Of a stretch of DNA of 64,000 nucleotides, positions 17,490-26,979 are shown in pieces. Every line of letters begins with the position of its first letter. The first letter of the stretch is position 1. This DNA is from CAZHVS01 sp964536015 (GTDB taxonomy: Bacteria; Bacteroidota; Ignavibacteria; Ignavibacteriales; Ignavibacteriaceae). The stretch lies in contig CAZHVS010000002.1 of NCBI GenBank assembly GCA_964536015.1, positions 318,509 to 382,508 on the forward strand, read 5' to 3'. Both the position numbers and the translations under genes were made by a program. The notes under the pieces were generated by a model. It was given only the letters and a program-made list of their open reading frames with translations. It had not been told where the DNA came from and did not search any database.

Positions 17490-19370
17490 ATGAAAAAGTT
17501 TATTCCTCTTCTTACTAAGTTTTTCATTCCACTTCTTCTTACCTTTATATTTACTGCTTGTAAAGTATCTAATGAACCCGAAGAAAAAAAGAATGACCCA
17601 ACTGCATCTAAAACTAAATCAAATCAAGCATATTCTTTAATGGAAAGTGAATTCTTCAAATGGGTAAATGGTTCTTATCATAAGCCTTCAGACTTTGATA
17701 ACCTTACCTTTACACAAGCGAACACTCTCTATAAAGATGCTCTTGCTTTAGATGCAAATAATAAGGATGCTCAATTTGGGGCTGCTATTACAGAAATGCT
17801 TGTTGCTTATTCAGATCCGGATATAAACAAAATAATTAAACAATTTGATTCTTCAATGAATAATAACAGTCTTGAAAAAGTTTTTGCAAATGGTTTAATT
17901 CCTTTCACTACATCACAAATGAATGCCCCTATTGGAGCCGCCGCCACAAATTTATTTGCTATCCATAATTTAGCTCTTACTGATCCACCCTTAATAAGTA
18001 AAGTTCAGGAGGTTATGAGAGATAAATTATTACCAAGAGTTACTTATGCTATTGATAGATTATCAATCCTTGAAAGTGATACAACTTTTTCATTTACTAT
18101 ATCAGGAAAAATGCAAGGTGATCCAACTCTTCAGCCTTATAAATTATACTGTACTGAAGCCAGTCTTTCAAATGGATTGATGTATGGATTAAAGCTTATT
18201 ATTGAGGAGTTTTTAATTTATCAATTTCCTTTACAAGACTATCAACAAGCTACACTTATTAATGCTTTATCGCAAAACAATACTACATTTTTTGTTCTTG
18301 CAACAGATGGAATGACACGAGCTACTAATGCAAAAAATGCACTAACAAGTATGATTAATAAAATACAAAATGGCATTCATTATCTAGAATCATTCAGCGG
18401 AAATAAAAATGATGCAGTTCTTAAAATAGGAAGTGGAGGCATAAAACAAAATGACCTTGACACTGTAAAGACATACTTAAATAAAACTCTTAATGCTTTA
18501 AATCAAGATGTTACAGTTGAATTAAAAGATGCAGATACAGAGGGAAACGATTACACAATTAAAGTTAATCTTGGCAATTTTTTTAATAATCTTCCAACAA
18601 ATCCAAAGCAAGCTTTTTTGCCGACATACACTGTTGTGGCTTCAGGTAGTAATGACATTCATATAAAATTCAGTGCTCAAACCTATTCACAATTTACTTT
18701 TCCTGATCCTACATTTGGCGGAGTATTTCCTGGAATGACTAATGAAACCATGAAAAGATTGATGTATATTGATCATGAATTTGCTTTCTTATTAGAGGGA
18801 AGGGCTTATTATGCAAGTTGGTCATCTTTTAGTGGAAATGAAGGAGTAAGTAATGCAACGATTAAAATAGTCACACAAAATAATAATTACACGTGCATTA
18901 CAAAATCAGATGGAGAATATAGACTATATGTCAGAAGTGCAACAACAACCCCCGAGAGAATACTTAAGTATTATATTAATTATGGAGATGGTGATGTTGA
19001 ATTAGTTGTTGCAGATACTAATATGTATATAGATGTTTTGAATAAAACTCATCTCCATTATGAGATAGAAATACCATATAAACCAACTTCATTAACAGGA
19101 AAATATTATAATAATCCATATAGAGTGGAATTAAATTGGCTTGTCAATGGATTTAATGGAGGAAGGGGTTATTATGCTATTGAAAGAAAGGAAGGTTCTG
19201 GTACTTTTACTGAACTTGCTATTGTGAATTATTATAATTTTAACGATTATAGTGTTTCACCCGGCATTACTTATCAGTACAGAATAAGGTCTAATTCCAA
19301 ATATTATTCAAACTATAAACTTCAATTAAAGAACGAGCTATATTCTAACATAATTATTCCAACGCCATAA
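17490..19370 (+). CDS. Large lipoprotein of unknown function
   Basis: 626 residues. The N-terminus is a lipoprotein signal with lipobox FTAC (Cys24) followed by a charged linker. The middle (about 60-400) is helical and repeat-like; around 475-500 there is a carboxypeptidase-regulatory-like strand pattern (NATIKIV...SDGEYRLYV), and the last ~80 residues resemble a fibronectin-III fold. No enzyme motif was found. Only 6 bases separate it from the next gene, an exported barrel-like protein, so the pair probably works together at the outer membrane. Confidence 0.8.
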   Translation: MKKFIPLLTKFFIPLLLTFIFTACKVSNEPEEKKNDPTASKTKSNQAYSLMESEFFKWVNGSYHKPSDFDNLTFTQANTLYKDALALDANNKDAQFGAAITEMLVAYSDPDINKIIKQFDSSMNNNSLEKVFANGLIPFTTSQMNAPIGAAATNLFAIHNLALTDPPLISKVQEVMRDKLLPRVTYAIDRLSILESDTTFSFTISGKMQGDPTLQPYKLYCTEASLSNGLMYGLKLIIEEFLIYQFPLQDYQQATLINALSQNNTTFFVLATDGMTRATNAKNALTSMINKIQNGIHYLESFSGNKNDAVLKIGSGGIKQNDLDTVKTYLNKTLNALNQDVTVELKDADTEGNDYTIKVNLGNFFNNLPTNPKQAFLPTYTVVASGSNDIHIKFSAQTYSQFTFPDPTFGGVFPGMTNETMKRLMYIDHEFAFLLEGRAYYASWSSFSGNEGVSNATIKIVTQNNNYTCITKSDGEYRLYVRSATTTPERILKYYINYGDGDVELVVADTNMYIDVLNKTHLHYEIEIPYKPTSLTGKYYNNPYRVELNWLVNGFNGGRGYYAIERKEGSGTFTELAIVNYYNFNDYSVSPGITYQYRIRSNSKYYSNYKLQLKNELYSNIIIPTP

Positions 19371-19376
19371 TATTCT

Positions 19377-20738
19377 TTGTTTAAGAAATTAATATTTCTA
19401 ATTCTTTGTGCTGTGCAGTATTTAACTGCACAGCCCTTTTTTTTAAATCGATTTGAAAGTAAAGAAGATTTTTTTTCAAGTTACTCTCAAGCAATTATTT
19501 ATAAAGAAAATTCAAATAGTGGATCAATTAGTACAGGATTCATAAAAAAGAATATTTTTAAAAAATTTGAAATTCAAAAGCATTCTTTTTCAATCGATGT
19601 TTCAAACTTTAAAAGTTGGTTGGACAACTATAATTCAAGTTCGAAAATCAACTTAAGCTTAGCAAATAACTTTAATAAATATAAAATTGGGTATTCATTC
19701 TCCGATGACATTTTACAAATAAATTCAACTTTTTCAGCGATAAGAATTAATCAAAAAAATTATTTCAATTATTTTTTTGAAACTAATTTAATTTTTAAAA
19801 TACCGATACTCAAAAAAATTACATTTGGAATCAAAAAATCGATTACTCCAATAAATATTGATGCAAATTATTATGATGCATCATTACATATTGAACATCC
19901 ATTCACATTAAGAGAAAACTGGGCTGAAATTAGTTTATCAATTACGAATAAAAGTCAAATTTCATTTAAGCACAATTTTAATCTGCCATTTAAATATTCT
20001 TCTAAAGAAGAATTTTCACTTGAAGATTTAACTAAATTTCGGAATTGGGAAGTGTCTTCTGAATATGAAGATAAATTTTTTCATGTTTATGCAAATTATT
20101 TATATATGGATGCAAATAGCGAGCTAAATATGTATCAGAATCAACTTTCATTCAGTGATATAAAGATCCCTGGAATTTATTTGAATTATTTACAATTGAA
20201 ATCAAAATACGGACAAGAGGAGAATAGTATATTAGATTTCAATTTTTATTTCATAAAACTTAAAACTAAAGCTGTTGGTAATCTTCAATCCTGGCCTTTT
20301 ACTACATTTGTTCAATCTATTATAATGAACAGAATAAATTTCAGATTGAATAGTGATGTAACTGCCTTTCAATTTGAAGTCGGTAAAATGTTCAAATATG
20401 AATCGATTAATGTTCAGCCATCAATTTCCTATATCGATATTCAACCAGAATTCGAACTTGAAAGTTGGCAGCCTGCTTTTTTAGTACTTGGAGTGAGAGA
20501 TTACTCTTATAATTCGCTGAGTTTAACAAGAGCTGGTTTGTTAAGCTTTTCTTTTAATTGTTCAGTTAAAAAAGATAAATTTAGTCTGGTTTTTTTTATT
20601 GAACAGGTTTTTCCTGTTTTTATTAAAAGAAAAGAAATCATTTCACCTCCTTCAACCATACCGGGAGAACCTACCGGGATAAAGAGCAAATCAGATGGAG
20701 GAAGGTGGTTCACTATTAACTTGTCTTATGAAATATGA
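19377..20738 (+). CDS. Exported barrel-like protein of unknown function
   Basis: 453 residues, TTG start 6 bases after the lipoprotein gene (no ATG fits the signal peptide). Signal peptide MFKKLIFLILCAVQYLTAQ, then alternating aromatic-rich strands through to the C-terminal FTINLSYEI, an ending consistent with an outer-membrane beta-barrel. No family recognised. Being tightly linked to the large lipoprotein, it may be its membrane partner. Confidence 0.65.
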   Translation: MFKKLIFLILCAVQYLTAQPFFLNRFESKEDFFSSYSQAIIYKENSNSGSISTGFIKKNIFKKFEIQKHSFSIDVSNFKSWLDNYNSSSKINLSLANNFNKYKIGYSFSDDILQINSTFSAIRINQKNYFNYFFETNLIFKIPILKKITFGIKKSITPINIDANYYDASLHIEHPFTLRENWAEISLSITNKSQISFKHNFNLPFKYSSKEEFSLEDLTKFRNWEVSSEYEDKFFHVYANYLYMDANSELNMYQNQLSFSDIKIPGIYLNYLQLKSKYGQEENSILDFNFYFIKLKTKAVGNLQSWPFTTFVQSIIMNRINFRLNSDVTAFQFEVGKMFKYESINVQPSISYIDIQPEFELESWQPAFLVLGVRDYSYNSLSLTRAGLLSFSFNCSVKKDKFSLVFFIEQVFPVFIKRKEIISPPSTIPGEPTGIKSKSDGGRWFTINLSYEI

Positions 20739-20866
20739 TTAAATTATACTAAACAATATAGCCTGAATACTATCATTTATCCTTGTTTTTCAATACTTCG
20801 TTAACTAAACTTAATTTTGAAAAATTTAATAATTATAAATCCTATAATAATGTTGGAGAAAATTAT

Positions 20867-22852
20867 ATGGCTTTACGTTTTTCTGTAATTATAGCAATAG
20901 TAATTTCGATCATATTTATTTCTTGTTCACCTAAACATTCAGAAATAGTACTAGTAAAATATGGTGATTCAAAAATTACAATGGGCGAATTTGAAAAAGC
21001 ATATTCAAAGAATGTTGGTGGAGTTGAGAATGCTTTAGACGATAGCCTTTATATGTATAAGACTTTTGTTAACTTATATACAAATTTTAAAATGAAGCTA
21101 CTTGATGCAAAAAACAGAGGTTATGATTCCGATTCCGACCTGCAAAATGAATTATTAGATTATAAGAAAAAGGTAGGTGTAAGTTATTTGTTGGAAAAAG
21201 AACTTGTTGAACCTGCGATTCGCAAACTTTATGATCAGCGTAAATATGAATTAAGAGTCAGCCATTTAATGATCAGACCTGATTCAACAGGTGAGGAAGC
21301 TGCCAGATTAAAAGCTGAAAATTTATTGAACAGAATTAAAAATGGAGAAAGTTTTGAAAAATTAGTTGAAGAGTATTCTCAGGATAATTTTTCAAAGACA
21401 TCAGGTGGAGATATTTACTGGATTACTTCCGGAATGATCGTTCCAGAATTTGAAGATGCGTGTTATGAAACTCCGGTTGGACAGGTTTATCCAAAAGTTG
21501 TTCAAACCCGTTTTGGATTTCATCTTATTAAAGTAACTGCTAAACAGGAAAGAGTGCCGCAAATTAGGGCAAGTCATATAATGATTGATTTTTATGACGG
21601 TGCAGGGAATATTGATTCCGTCACTGCAAAAAGTACAGCTGATACTGTAAAAATGCTCTTAGCTCAAGGAGAAAACTGGGATTCAGTTTGCGCAAAATAT
21701 TCTGAAGATACAGGAAGTAAATTGAATGGTGGTGATCTTGGTTTCTTCCAGAGAAGAATGATGGTTAAAGAATTTGATGAAGCTGCATTCAAGTTAAAAG
21801 TAGGACAGACTTCTGATATAGTTAAAACTTCTTACGGTTATCATATAATAAGATTAACCGACGCTAAACTTTACCCTTCCATTGATGAGGAAAGAGAAGA
21901 GTTAAAAAGAATTTATAAACAAACACGATATAGTATTGATTACGAAGATCTCGTTCAGAAAATCAAGACCAAGCATGGTTTTACAGTAAATCAATCGGTT
22001 ATTGATAAAATATCTGAAACACAAGATACAGTATTTGTAAATTCTGCTTACTGGGAAAGTAATTTGAAAAAAGTATTTGGAGATTCAATAATCTTTTCTT
22101 TCACTGAAGCTAAAATTCCTGTTGATTCATTCTTTGCAAAGATGCTTGAAAATTACGAATTCAGTAACAGACAAGTCAATAGAGAGACAATTTACGAAGG
22201 TTTGAAAAAAGTCTCAGGTGATCTCGCTCTAGATTATGAAGCGCTTGTTCTTGATAAATATTTTGATGAATTCGCTTCATTAATGGAAGACTATCGTGAT
22301 GGAATTTATATCTTCAAATTACAAGATGAGCAGGTATGGAGCAAGATTGAGCTCGATAGTTCACGATTATATAATTACTGGAATGCACATAAAGATAAAT
22401 ATAGATGGAATGATCGGATTGAAATTGCAGAAATTTACTCAGCAAGCGATTCTTTAATAAAAGTCTATCACAATATGTTGAAATCAGGAGTTGAATTTGA
22501 TTCAGTTGCTGCAAAATATACTGAGAGACCCGGCTTCAAAGAAAAGAATGGTAGATTTTCATTATCAGATGTTAATTCTTTTGAATTAAATATGGAAGCA
22601 AATAAATATCAGGTCGGACAATATTCGTCTCCATTTCCTTTCTCAACGGGTGGATATTCTATTGTAAAAGTTCTGGCAAAAGATCCTGCAAGAATAAAAA
22701 CTTTTGAGGAAGCCAAAGCTGAAGTATCTGGTGCTTTTCAGGAAGAAGAGAGCAAACGTCTTGAAAATGAATACATTGAATACTTGAATGCAAAGTACAA
22801 GCCTCAATATAATTATGATGATTTGAGCAAAGCATTTAAGAGTGCAGAATAA
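20867..22852 (+). CDS. PpiC/parvulin-type peptidyl-prolyl isomerase lipoprotein
   Basis: 661 residues from the ATG at 20867, chosen because it follows GGAGA by 6 bases and starts a lipoprotein signal (lipobox FISC, Cys20). An N-terminal SurA-like chaperone region is followed by two parvulin domains: SHLMIRPDST...GGDIYWITSGMI and SHIMIDFYDG...NGGDLGFFQRRMM. The C-terminal ~250 residues are helical and end with a third parvulin-like segment. Probably a periplasmic folding factor for outer-membrane and secreted proteins, first of three such genes in a row. Confidence 0.88.
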   Translation: MALRFSVIIAIVISIIFISCSPKHSEIVLVKYGDSKITMGEFEKAYSKNVGGVENALDDSLYMYKTFVNLYTNFKMKLLDAKNRGYDSDSDLQNELLDYKKKVGVSYLLEKELVEPAIRKLYDQRKYELRVSHLMIRPDSTGEEAARLKAENLLNRIKNGESFEKLVEEYSQDNFSKTSGGDIYWITSGMIVPEFEDACYETPVGQVYPKVVQTRFGFHLIKVTAKQERVPQIRASHIMIDFYDGAGNIDSVTAKSTADTVKMLLAQGENWDSVCAKYSEDTGSKLNGGDLGFFQRRMMVKEFDEAAFKLKVGQTSDIVKTSYGYHIIRLTDAKLYPSIDEEREELKRIYKQTRYSIDYEDLVQKIKTKHGFTVNQSVIDKISETQDTVFVNSAYWESNLKKVFGDSIIFSFTEAKIPVDSFFAKMLENYEFSNRQVNRETIYEGLKKVSGDLALDYEALVLDKYFDEFASLMEDYRDGIYIFKLQDEQVWSKIELDSSRLYNYWNAHKDKYRWNDRIEIAEIYSASDSLIKVYHNMLKSGVEFDSVAAKYTERPGFKEKNGRFSLSDVNSFELNMEANKYQVGQYSSPFPFSTGGYSIVKVLAKDPARIKTFEEAKAEVSGAFQEEESKRLENEYIEYLNAKYKPQYNYDDLSKAFKSAE

Positions 22853-23642
22853 AATAATTAATATTTCTTTACTTGCTTTTTTTCTTCTTATTGGCTGTAA
22901 TAATCAAGAAGAAAAAAAAGAATTCATAGCAAGAGTTAATAATTCATATCTTTATAAAGATGATTTAACAGCTGCAGTATTGAAAGATACTGCAGCTAAA
23001 TCTGAATTCATCAGAAACTGGATTACTACAGAAGTTCTTTACAAAGAGGGAATTGAAAACGATCTTAATTCTGATGAAGAGTTTAAAAATTTGATTGAAA
23101 AAACAAAAAAAGAATTAATTAAAACTCTCTGGATTAAAAAATATCTTACTAAGGAAAAAGTAAATTACTCAACTATTGATCTTGAAAATTTTTATAAAGA
23201 ACACAAAGAATCTTTTAAGTTGCCGGGTGATGCTTTTCTGATTAATAGAGCAACATTTAATGATGAAAATAAAATTATTAAATTTAGAAATACAGTAATA
23301 GAAAGTAACTGGAATCTTGCTTCTAAATCTTTTAGTAAAGATTTTTCTGTTTTAGAGATTAAGAGCAACGAAATCATTTTTTCTTATAAAATTTATAATG
23401 CTTCGTTAAACAGAATTTTTTATGATATGATAGATGGTGAAGTAAGCATCATTATCCCGATAGATGAAAACAGGTTTTCTGTTTATCAATTGGTGCATAG
23501 GTACCATAAAGATGATATTCCTGATTTTTCAGCAATTCGCGATGATGTTGAAAAACGCTTTGTAGACTTTAAGAAAAAAGAATTATTGGATAATCATATC
23601 AAAGAACTTTTTTCAAAAAATGATATTGAAATAATGAAATAG
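22842..23642 (+). CDS. SurA-N-like lipoprotein chaperone lacking a clear isomerase domain
   Basis: 266 residues, GTG start overlapping the preceding gene by 11 bases. Lipobox LIGC (Cys19), then a SurA N-domain-like helical region with FIARVNNSYLYKDDL (28-42). Where a parvulin domain would follow (about 120-230) the sequence is weak and lacks the usual GGDLG motif. It is probably a periplasmic chaperone working with its neighbours; isomerase activity is doubtful. Confidence 0.75.
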   Translation: MQNKIINISLLAFFLLIGCNNQEEKKEFIARVNNSYLYKDDLTAAVLKDTAAKSEFIRNWITTEVLYKEGIENDLNSDEEFKNLIEKTKKELIKTLWIKKYLTKEKVNYSTIDLENFYKEHKESFKLPGDAFLINRATFNDENKIIKFRNTVIESNWNLASKSFSKDFSVLEIKSNEIIFSYKIYNASLNRIFYDMIDGEVSIIIPIDENRFSVYQLVHRYHKDDIPDFSAIRDDVEKRFVDFKKKELLDNHIKELFSKNDIEIMK

Positions 23643-23648
23643 GAAAAC

Positions 23649-24920
23649 ATGAAGAAACTGATTTTATTTTTCTTTTTTTTACTTATTGGCGTTGGTTATA
23701 GTCAACAAGTAATTGATAAAATTATTGCAATTGTTGATAATGAAATTATTATGAAAAGTGAGCTTGATTTCCAGGTTCAACTTTATGCAAATCAGAAAAA
23801 ATTAAACCCTGAAGACCCATCAATACGTTCTCAGGTACTCAACGCTTTAATCGAAGAAAAATTACTTTATGCACAGGCAGGAATTGATTCGATTGATATT
23901 TCGGAAGATGAAGTATCCAGACAAATTGAATACCAGATTAATATGTTCATTCAGAATTATGGTTCAAAAGAAAAAGTTGAACAGGTTTATGGAATGAGTC
24001 TGGAAAAGATTAAACGTGAATTAAGAGATGATGTTAGAAAAAATTTAATGGTTCAGCGTTTACAGGATAAGAAATTTGGTGTGATAGAATCTTCACGCAG
24101 GGAAGTTGAAGAGTTTTTCGAAAAATATAAAGATAGTCTTGGTGTTATTCCGGAAAAAGTAAAAATATCGCATATTTTTATGAATCCACAATTAAGTTCA
24201 AGATTGAAAAATAAATTCAGAAGCATAGCACAGGAAATACTTGATTCAATTAGAGCAGGAGCTGACTTTTCTACCCTTGCTAGAAAATATTCTGAAGACC
24301 CAGGAAGTGCTTCACAAGGTGGAGACCTTGGATTTGTTAAAAAAGGTATTTTCTATCCTGAATTTGAGTCTGCTGCATTTGCGTTGCAGGTTAATGAAAT
24401 TTCTGATATTGTTGAATCACCAGTTGGTTTCCATATTATTCAATTGCTTGAACGTCGTGGTGAATCTATTCACACTAGACATATTCTTATTAAAATAAAA
24501 ACTGATGATGAAGCGGATTTGAAGACGATTGAATTTCTTACTGATTTAAGGGATAGTATTAATAGGAAATACGGAAGCTTTAGCGAATACGCAAAAAAGT
24601 ACAGCGATGATAAAGAATCTGCTGTGTTTGGTGGAGTTTTAGGTTCATATTATCTTAGTCAACTCGATAAAAATCTTCTTGATGCAGTTGGCAAATTAAA
24701 AGAAGGTGAAATCAGTTTTCCAAAGCGTGTTAATTACAGCGGTGATAGTTACGGCTATCATATCGTCTGGCTTGAAAAAAGAATACCCCAGCATAAACCA
24801 AATCTTGAAATTGATTATGATGAATTAAAAAAATTTTCAGAAGAATATAAACGACAGAAACTTTATTCTGAATGGATTGAACAATTAAAAACAAAAATAT
24901 TCTGGGAAATTAAATTATAA
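23649..24920 (+). CDS. surA: Periplasmic chaperone/peptidyl-prolyl isomerase SurA
   Basis: 423 residues with a cleavable signal (MKKLILFFFFLLIGVGYSQQ), a SurA N-domain starting VIDKIIAIVDNEIIMKSELD, and two parvulin domains: the first with ISHIFMNPQL and GGDLGFVKKG (typical and probably active), the second with TRHILIKIKTD and FGGVLGSYY (degenerate). SurA delivers unfolded barrel proteins to the BAM complex. It is 6 bases after the lipoprotein chaperone gene, making a three-gene folding operon that continues to a MoxR ATPase. Confidence 0.9.
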   Translation: MKKLILFFFFLLIGVGYSQQVIDKIIAIVDNEIIMKSELDFQVQLYANQKKLNPEDPSIRSQVLNALIEEKLLYAQAGIDSIDISEDEVSRQIEYQINMFIQNYGSKEKVEQVYGMSLEKIKRELRDDVRKNLMVQRLQDKKFGVIESSRREVEEFFEKYKDSLGVIPEKVKISHIFMNPQLSSRLKNKFRSIAQEILDSIRAGADFSTLARKYSEDPGSASQGGDLGFVKKGIFYPEFESAAFALQVNEISDIVESPVGFHIIQLLERRGESIHTRHILIKIKTDDEADLKTIEFLTDLRDSINRKYGSFSEYAKKYSDDKESAVFGGVLGSYYLSQLDKNLLDAVGKLKEGEISFPKRVNYSGDSYGYHIVWLEKRIPQHKPNLEIDYDELKKFSEEYKRQKLYSEWIEQLKTKIFWEIKL

Positions 24921-24951
24921 TTATCACTTTGATTTGAATACAATTGAAAAT

Positions 24952-25926
24952 ATGGATGATGTAAAGTTAGTTGAAGAGTTAGGTGCTTCAATAAAAAAAA
25001 TTAAGGAAGAAATAGCCAAGGTTATTATTGGACAGGATGAGATAATAAATCAACTATTAATTGCTTTATTATCAAAAGGTCACTGTCTTCTTGTTGGAGT
25101 TCCAGGTCTTGCAAAAACATTATTGATAAAAACAATTTCGAACGTACTTGACTTAAAATTTAGTAGGATACAATTCACTCCAGATTTAATGCCAAGTGAT
25201 ATAACTGGTACAGAAATTATAGAAGAAGACCCTATTACGAAAAGAAGAGAATTCAAATTCATCACAGGTCCTGTTTTTGCAAATGTAATTCTTGCGGATG
25301 AAATAAACCGAACACCTCCCAAAACACAAGCTGCTCTGCTTGAATCGATGCAGGAACATAGAGTAACAGTAGCCGGTAAGTCATATCAACTTGATGAACC
25401 ATTTTTTGTTCTTGCTACTCAAAACCCTATTGAACAGGAAGGGACATATCCTTTGCCAGAAGCTCAACTTGATAGGTTTATGTTCAGTTTATGGCTTGGT
25501 TATCCTTCGTTAATTGAAGAGAAAAGTATTGTAAAAAATACTACAAGTAGTTACGAACCGGTTTTAGAAAAAATTGTCTCTGCAAAAAAAATAAATGATT
25601 ATCAGGAACTTGTTAGAAAAGTACCGGTAGCTGATAATGTTATAGATTATGCAGTAAAGTTTGTAAATAAAACCAGACCACTCAACAGTGATTCACCTGA
25701 TTTTGTTAAGAACTGGATTAGATGGGGAGCCGGACCACGAGCATCACAATATTTAATTCTTGCCGCAAAAGCCAAAGCAATTATAGAAGGAAGATTTACA
25801 CCTAATATTGATGATGTTAAAACATCCTTTATTCCTGTCTTGCGTCATAGAATAATTACAAATTTTAGCGCTGAAGCTGAAGGAATTAATTCTTTGGAAA
25901 TAATTAACAGACTTTCTCAGAATTAA
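24952..25926 (+). CDS. MoxR-family AAA+ ATPase
   Basis: 324 residues from the ATG at 24952 (a TTG at 24934 is also in frame and would add 6 residues). Walker A GVPGLAKT (49-56), Walker B ILADEINRTPPKTQAALLESM and sensor 1 ATQNPIEQEGTYPLPEAQLDRF are those of MoxR proteins, which act as chaperones activating von Willebrand-factor-domain partners. The usual DUF58 and VWA genes are not next to it; it closes the surA operon instead, ending in a strong terminator. Confidence 0.93.
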   Translation: MDDVKLVEELGASIKKIKEEIAKVIIGQDEIINQLLIALLSKGHCLLVGVPGLAKTLLIKTISNVLDLKFSRIQFTPDLMPSDITGTEIIEEDPITKRREFKFITGPVFANVILADEINRTPPKTQAALLESMQEHRVTVAGKSYQLDEPFFVLATQNPIEQEGTYPLPEAQLDRFMFSLWLGYPSLIEEKSIVKNTTSSYEPVLEKIVSAKKINDYQELVRKVPVADNVIDYAVKFVNKTRPLNSDSPDFVKNWIRWGAGPRASQYLILAAKAKAIIEGRFTPNIDDVKTSFIPVLRHRIITNFSAEAEGINSLEIINRLSQN

Positions 25927-25953
25927 TTAATAATAATTTTAAAGATATAGAAT

Positions 25954-25989
25954 TAAAAAAAGTTCGACATTATGTCGAACTTTTTTTTT
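25954..25989. terminator. Bidirectional terminator between moxR and tRNA-Arg
   Basis: Arms AGTTCGACAT / ATGTCGAACT (25961-25970, 25972-25981), flanked by an A-run on the left and nine Ts on the right, so it can end transcription from both the moxR side and the minus-strand tRNA side. Confidence 0.85.
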
Positions 25990-25990
25990 G

Positions 25991-26064
25991 TACACCCGTA
26001 GGGAGTCGAACCCCAAACCTTCTGATCCGTAGTCAGATGCTCTATCCAATTGAGCTACGGGTGC
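25991..26064 (-). tRNA. tRNA-Arg (anticodon ACG)
   Basis: 74 nt cloverleaf on the minus strand: acceptor GCACCCG pairing with CGGGTGT (last pair G-U), D-loop AGCTCAATTGGATAGAGC, anticodon stem TCTGA/TCAGA with loop CTACGGA (anticodon ACG, read as ICG after deamination, which TadA in this window would do), T-arm GGTTCGACTCC and discriminator A at 25991. No CCA is encoded. Confidence 0.93.
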
Positions 26065-26135
26065 TAATGCATTTTAAATTTTTAATTTTCTAATGCAAAT
26101 TTACGATTAATGATTAGTTTTTACAACTGTTTACA

Positions 26136-26945
26136 TTATAACAATGTTTCTGGATTTAGATTATGAGCTTCTATGTCTTTGAAATAATTTACAGTTCCAA
26201 CTTTCAACTCAACTGTAGCGGCGTCATCGCATACAATCAAACCTTTTGGATGAATTTGTAAAGCACTTACAGTCCACATATGGTTTACACCTTCTTCAAC
26301 AACTTTTGCAAGTGCTCTTGCTTTTGTATGTCCATTAATTATTATCATTACTTCTTCTGAATCAAGAACCGTTTTTACTCCAACTGTTAAAGCTGTTTTT
26401 GGAACTTTATTCAAGTCATTATCAAAGAATCTTGAATTTGCAATAATTGTATCCATCGTTAGAGTTTTTACTCTTGTAAGCGATGAAAGTGAAGAGCCTG
26501 GTTCGTTGAAAGCGATATGTCCATCAGGTCCAATTCCACCAACAAAGAGTTTTATTCCGCCCGCTTTTTTAATTCTTTTTTCATAATCCATACATTCTTT
26601 TTCAAGATTTTTTGCATTACCATCTAATATGTTGACATTATGTTTAGGAATATCAATATGTTTGAAAAAATTATTCCACATAAATGAATGATAACTTTCA
26701 GGATGGTTCTCTGGTAAACCAACATATTCATCCATATTAAAGGTTGTAACGTATTTAAAAGACACAATCCCTCTTTTATTAAGCTGAATTAATTCTCTAT
26801 ACATACCCAAAGGTGAAGAACCGGTCGGTAAACCAAGAATGAAATTGTTTTTTGCAGTTGGTTTATATGCTTTAATCCTGTTTGCAACAAAGTTTGCTGC
26901 CCATTTAGAGACTAAATCATAGTTCGGTTGAATAATAAGACGCAT
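26136..26945 (-). CDS. nagB: Glucosamine-6-phosphate deaminase
   Basis: 269 residues, standard length. Converts glucosamine-6-phosphate to fructose-6-phosphate and ammonia. Catalytic residues known from E. coli NagB occur at the same numbers: D72 (NMDEYVG), D141, H143 (DGHIAFNEP) and E148. GLPTGSSPLGMY (38-49) is the phosphate-binding loop. It is 34 bases downstream of a GlmU-like gene on the same strand, so amino-sugar synthesis and breakdown genes are paired. Confidence 0.95.
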   Translation of the reverse strand: MRLIIQPNYDLVSKWAANFVANRIKAYKPTAKNNFILGLPTGSSPLGMYRELIQLNKRGIVSFKYVTTFNMDEYVGLPENHPESYHSFMWNNFFKHIDIPKHNVNILDGNAKNLEKECMDYEKRIKKAGGIKLFVGGIGPDGHIAFNEPGSSLSSLTRVKTLTMDTIIANSRFFDNDLNKVPKTALTVGVKTVLDSEEVMIIINGHTKARALAKVVEEGVNHMWTVSALQIHPKGLIVCDDAATVELKVGTVNYFKDIEAHNLNPETLL

Positions 26946-26979
26946 ATTTGCTCCTTTTAAATTTAGTTTAATGAATTAA

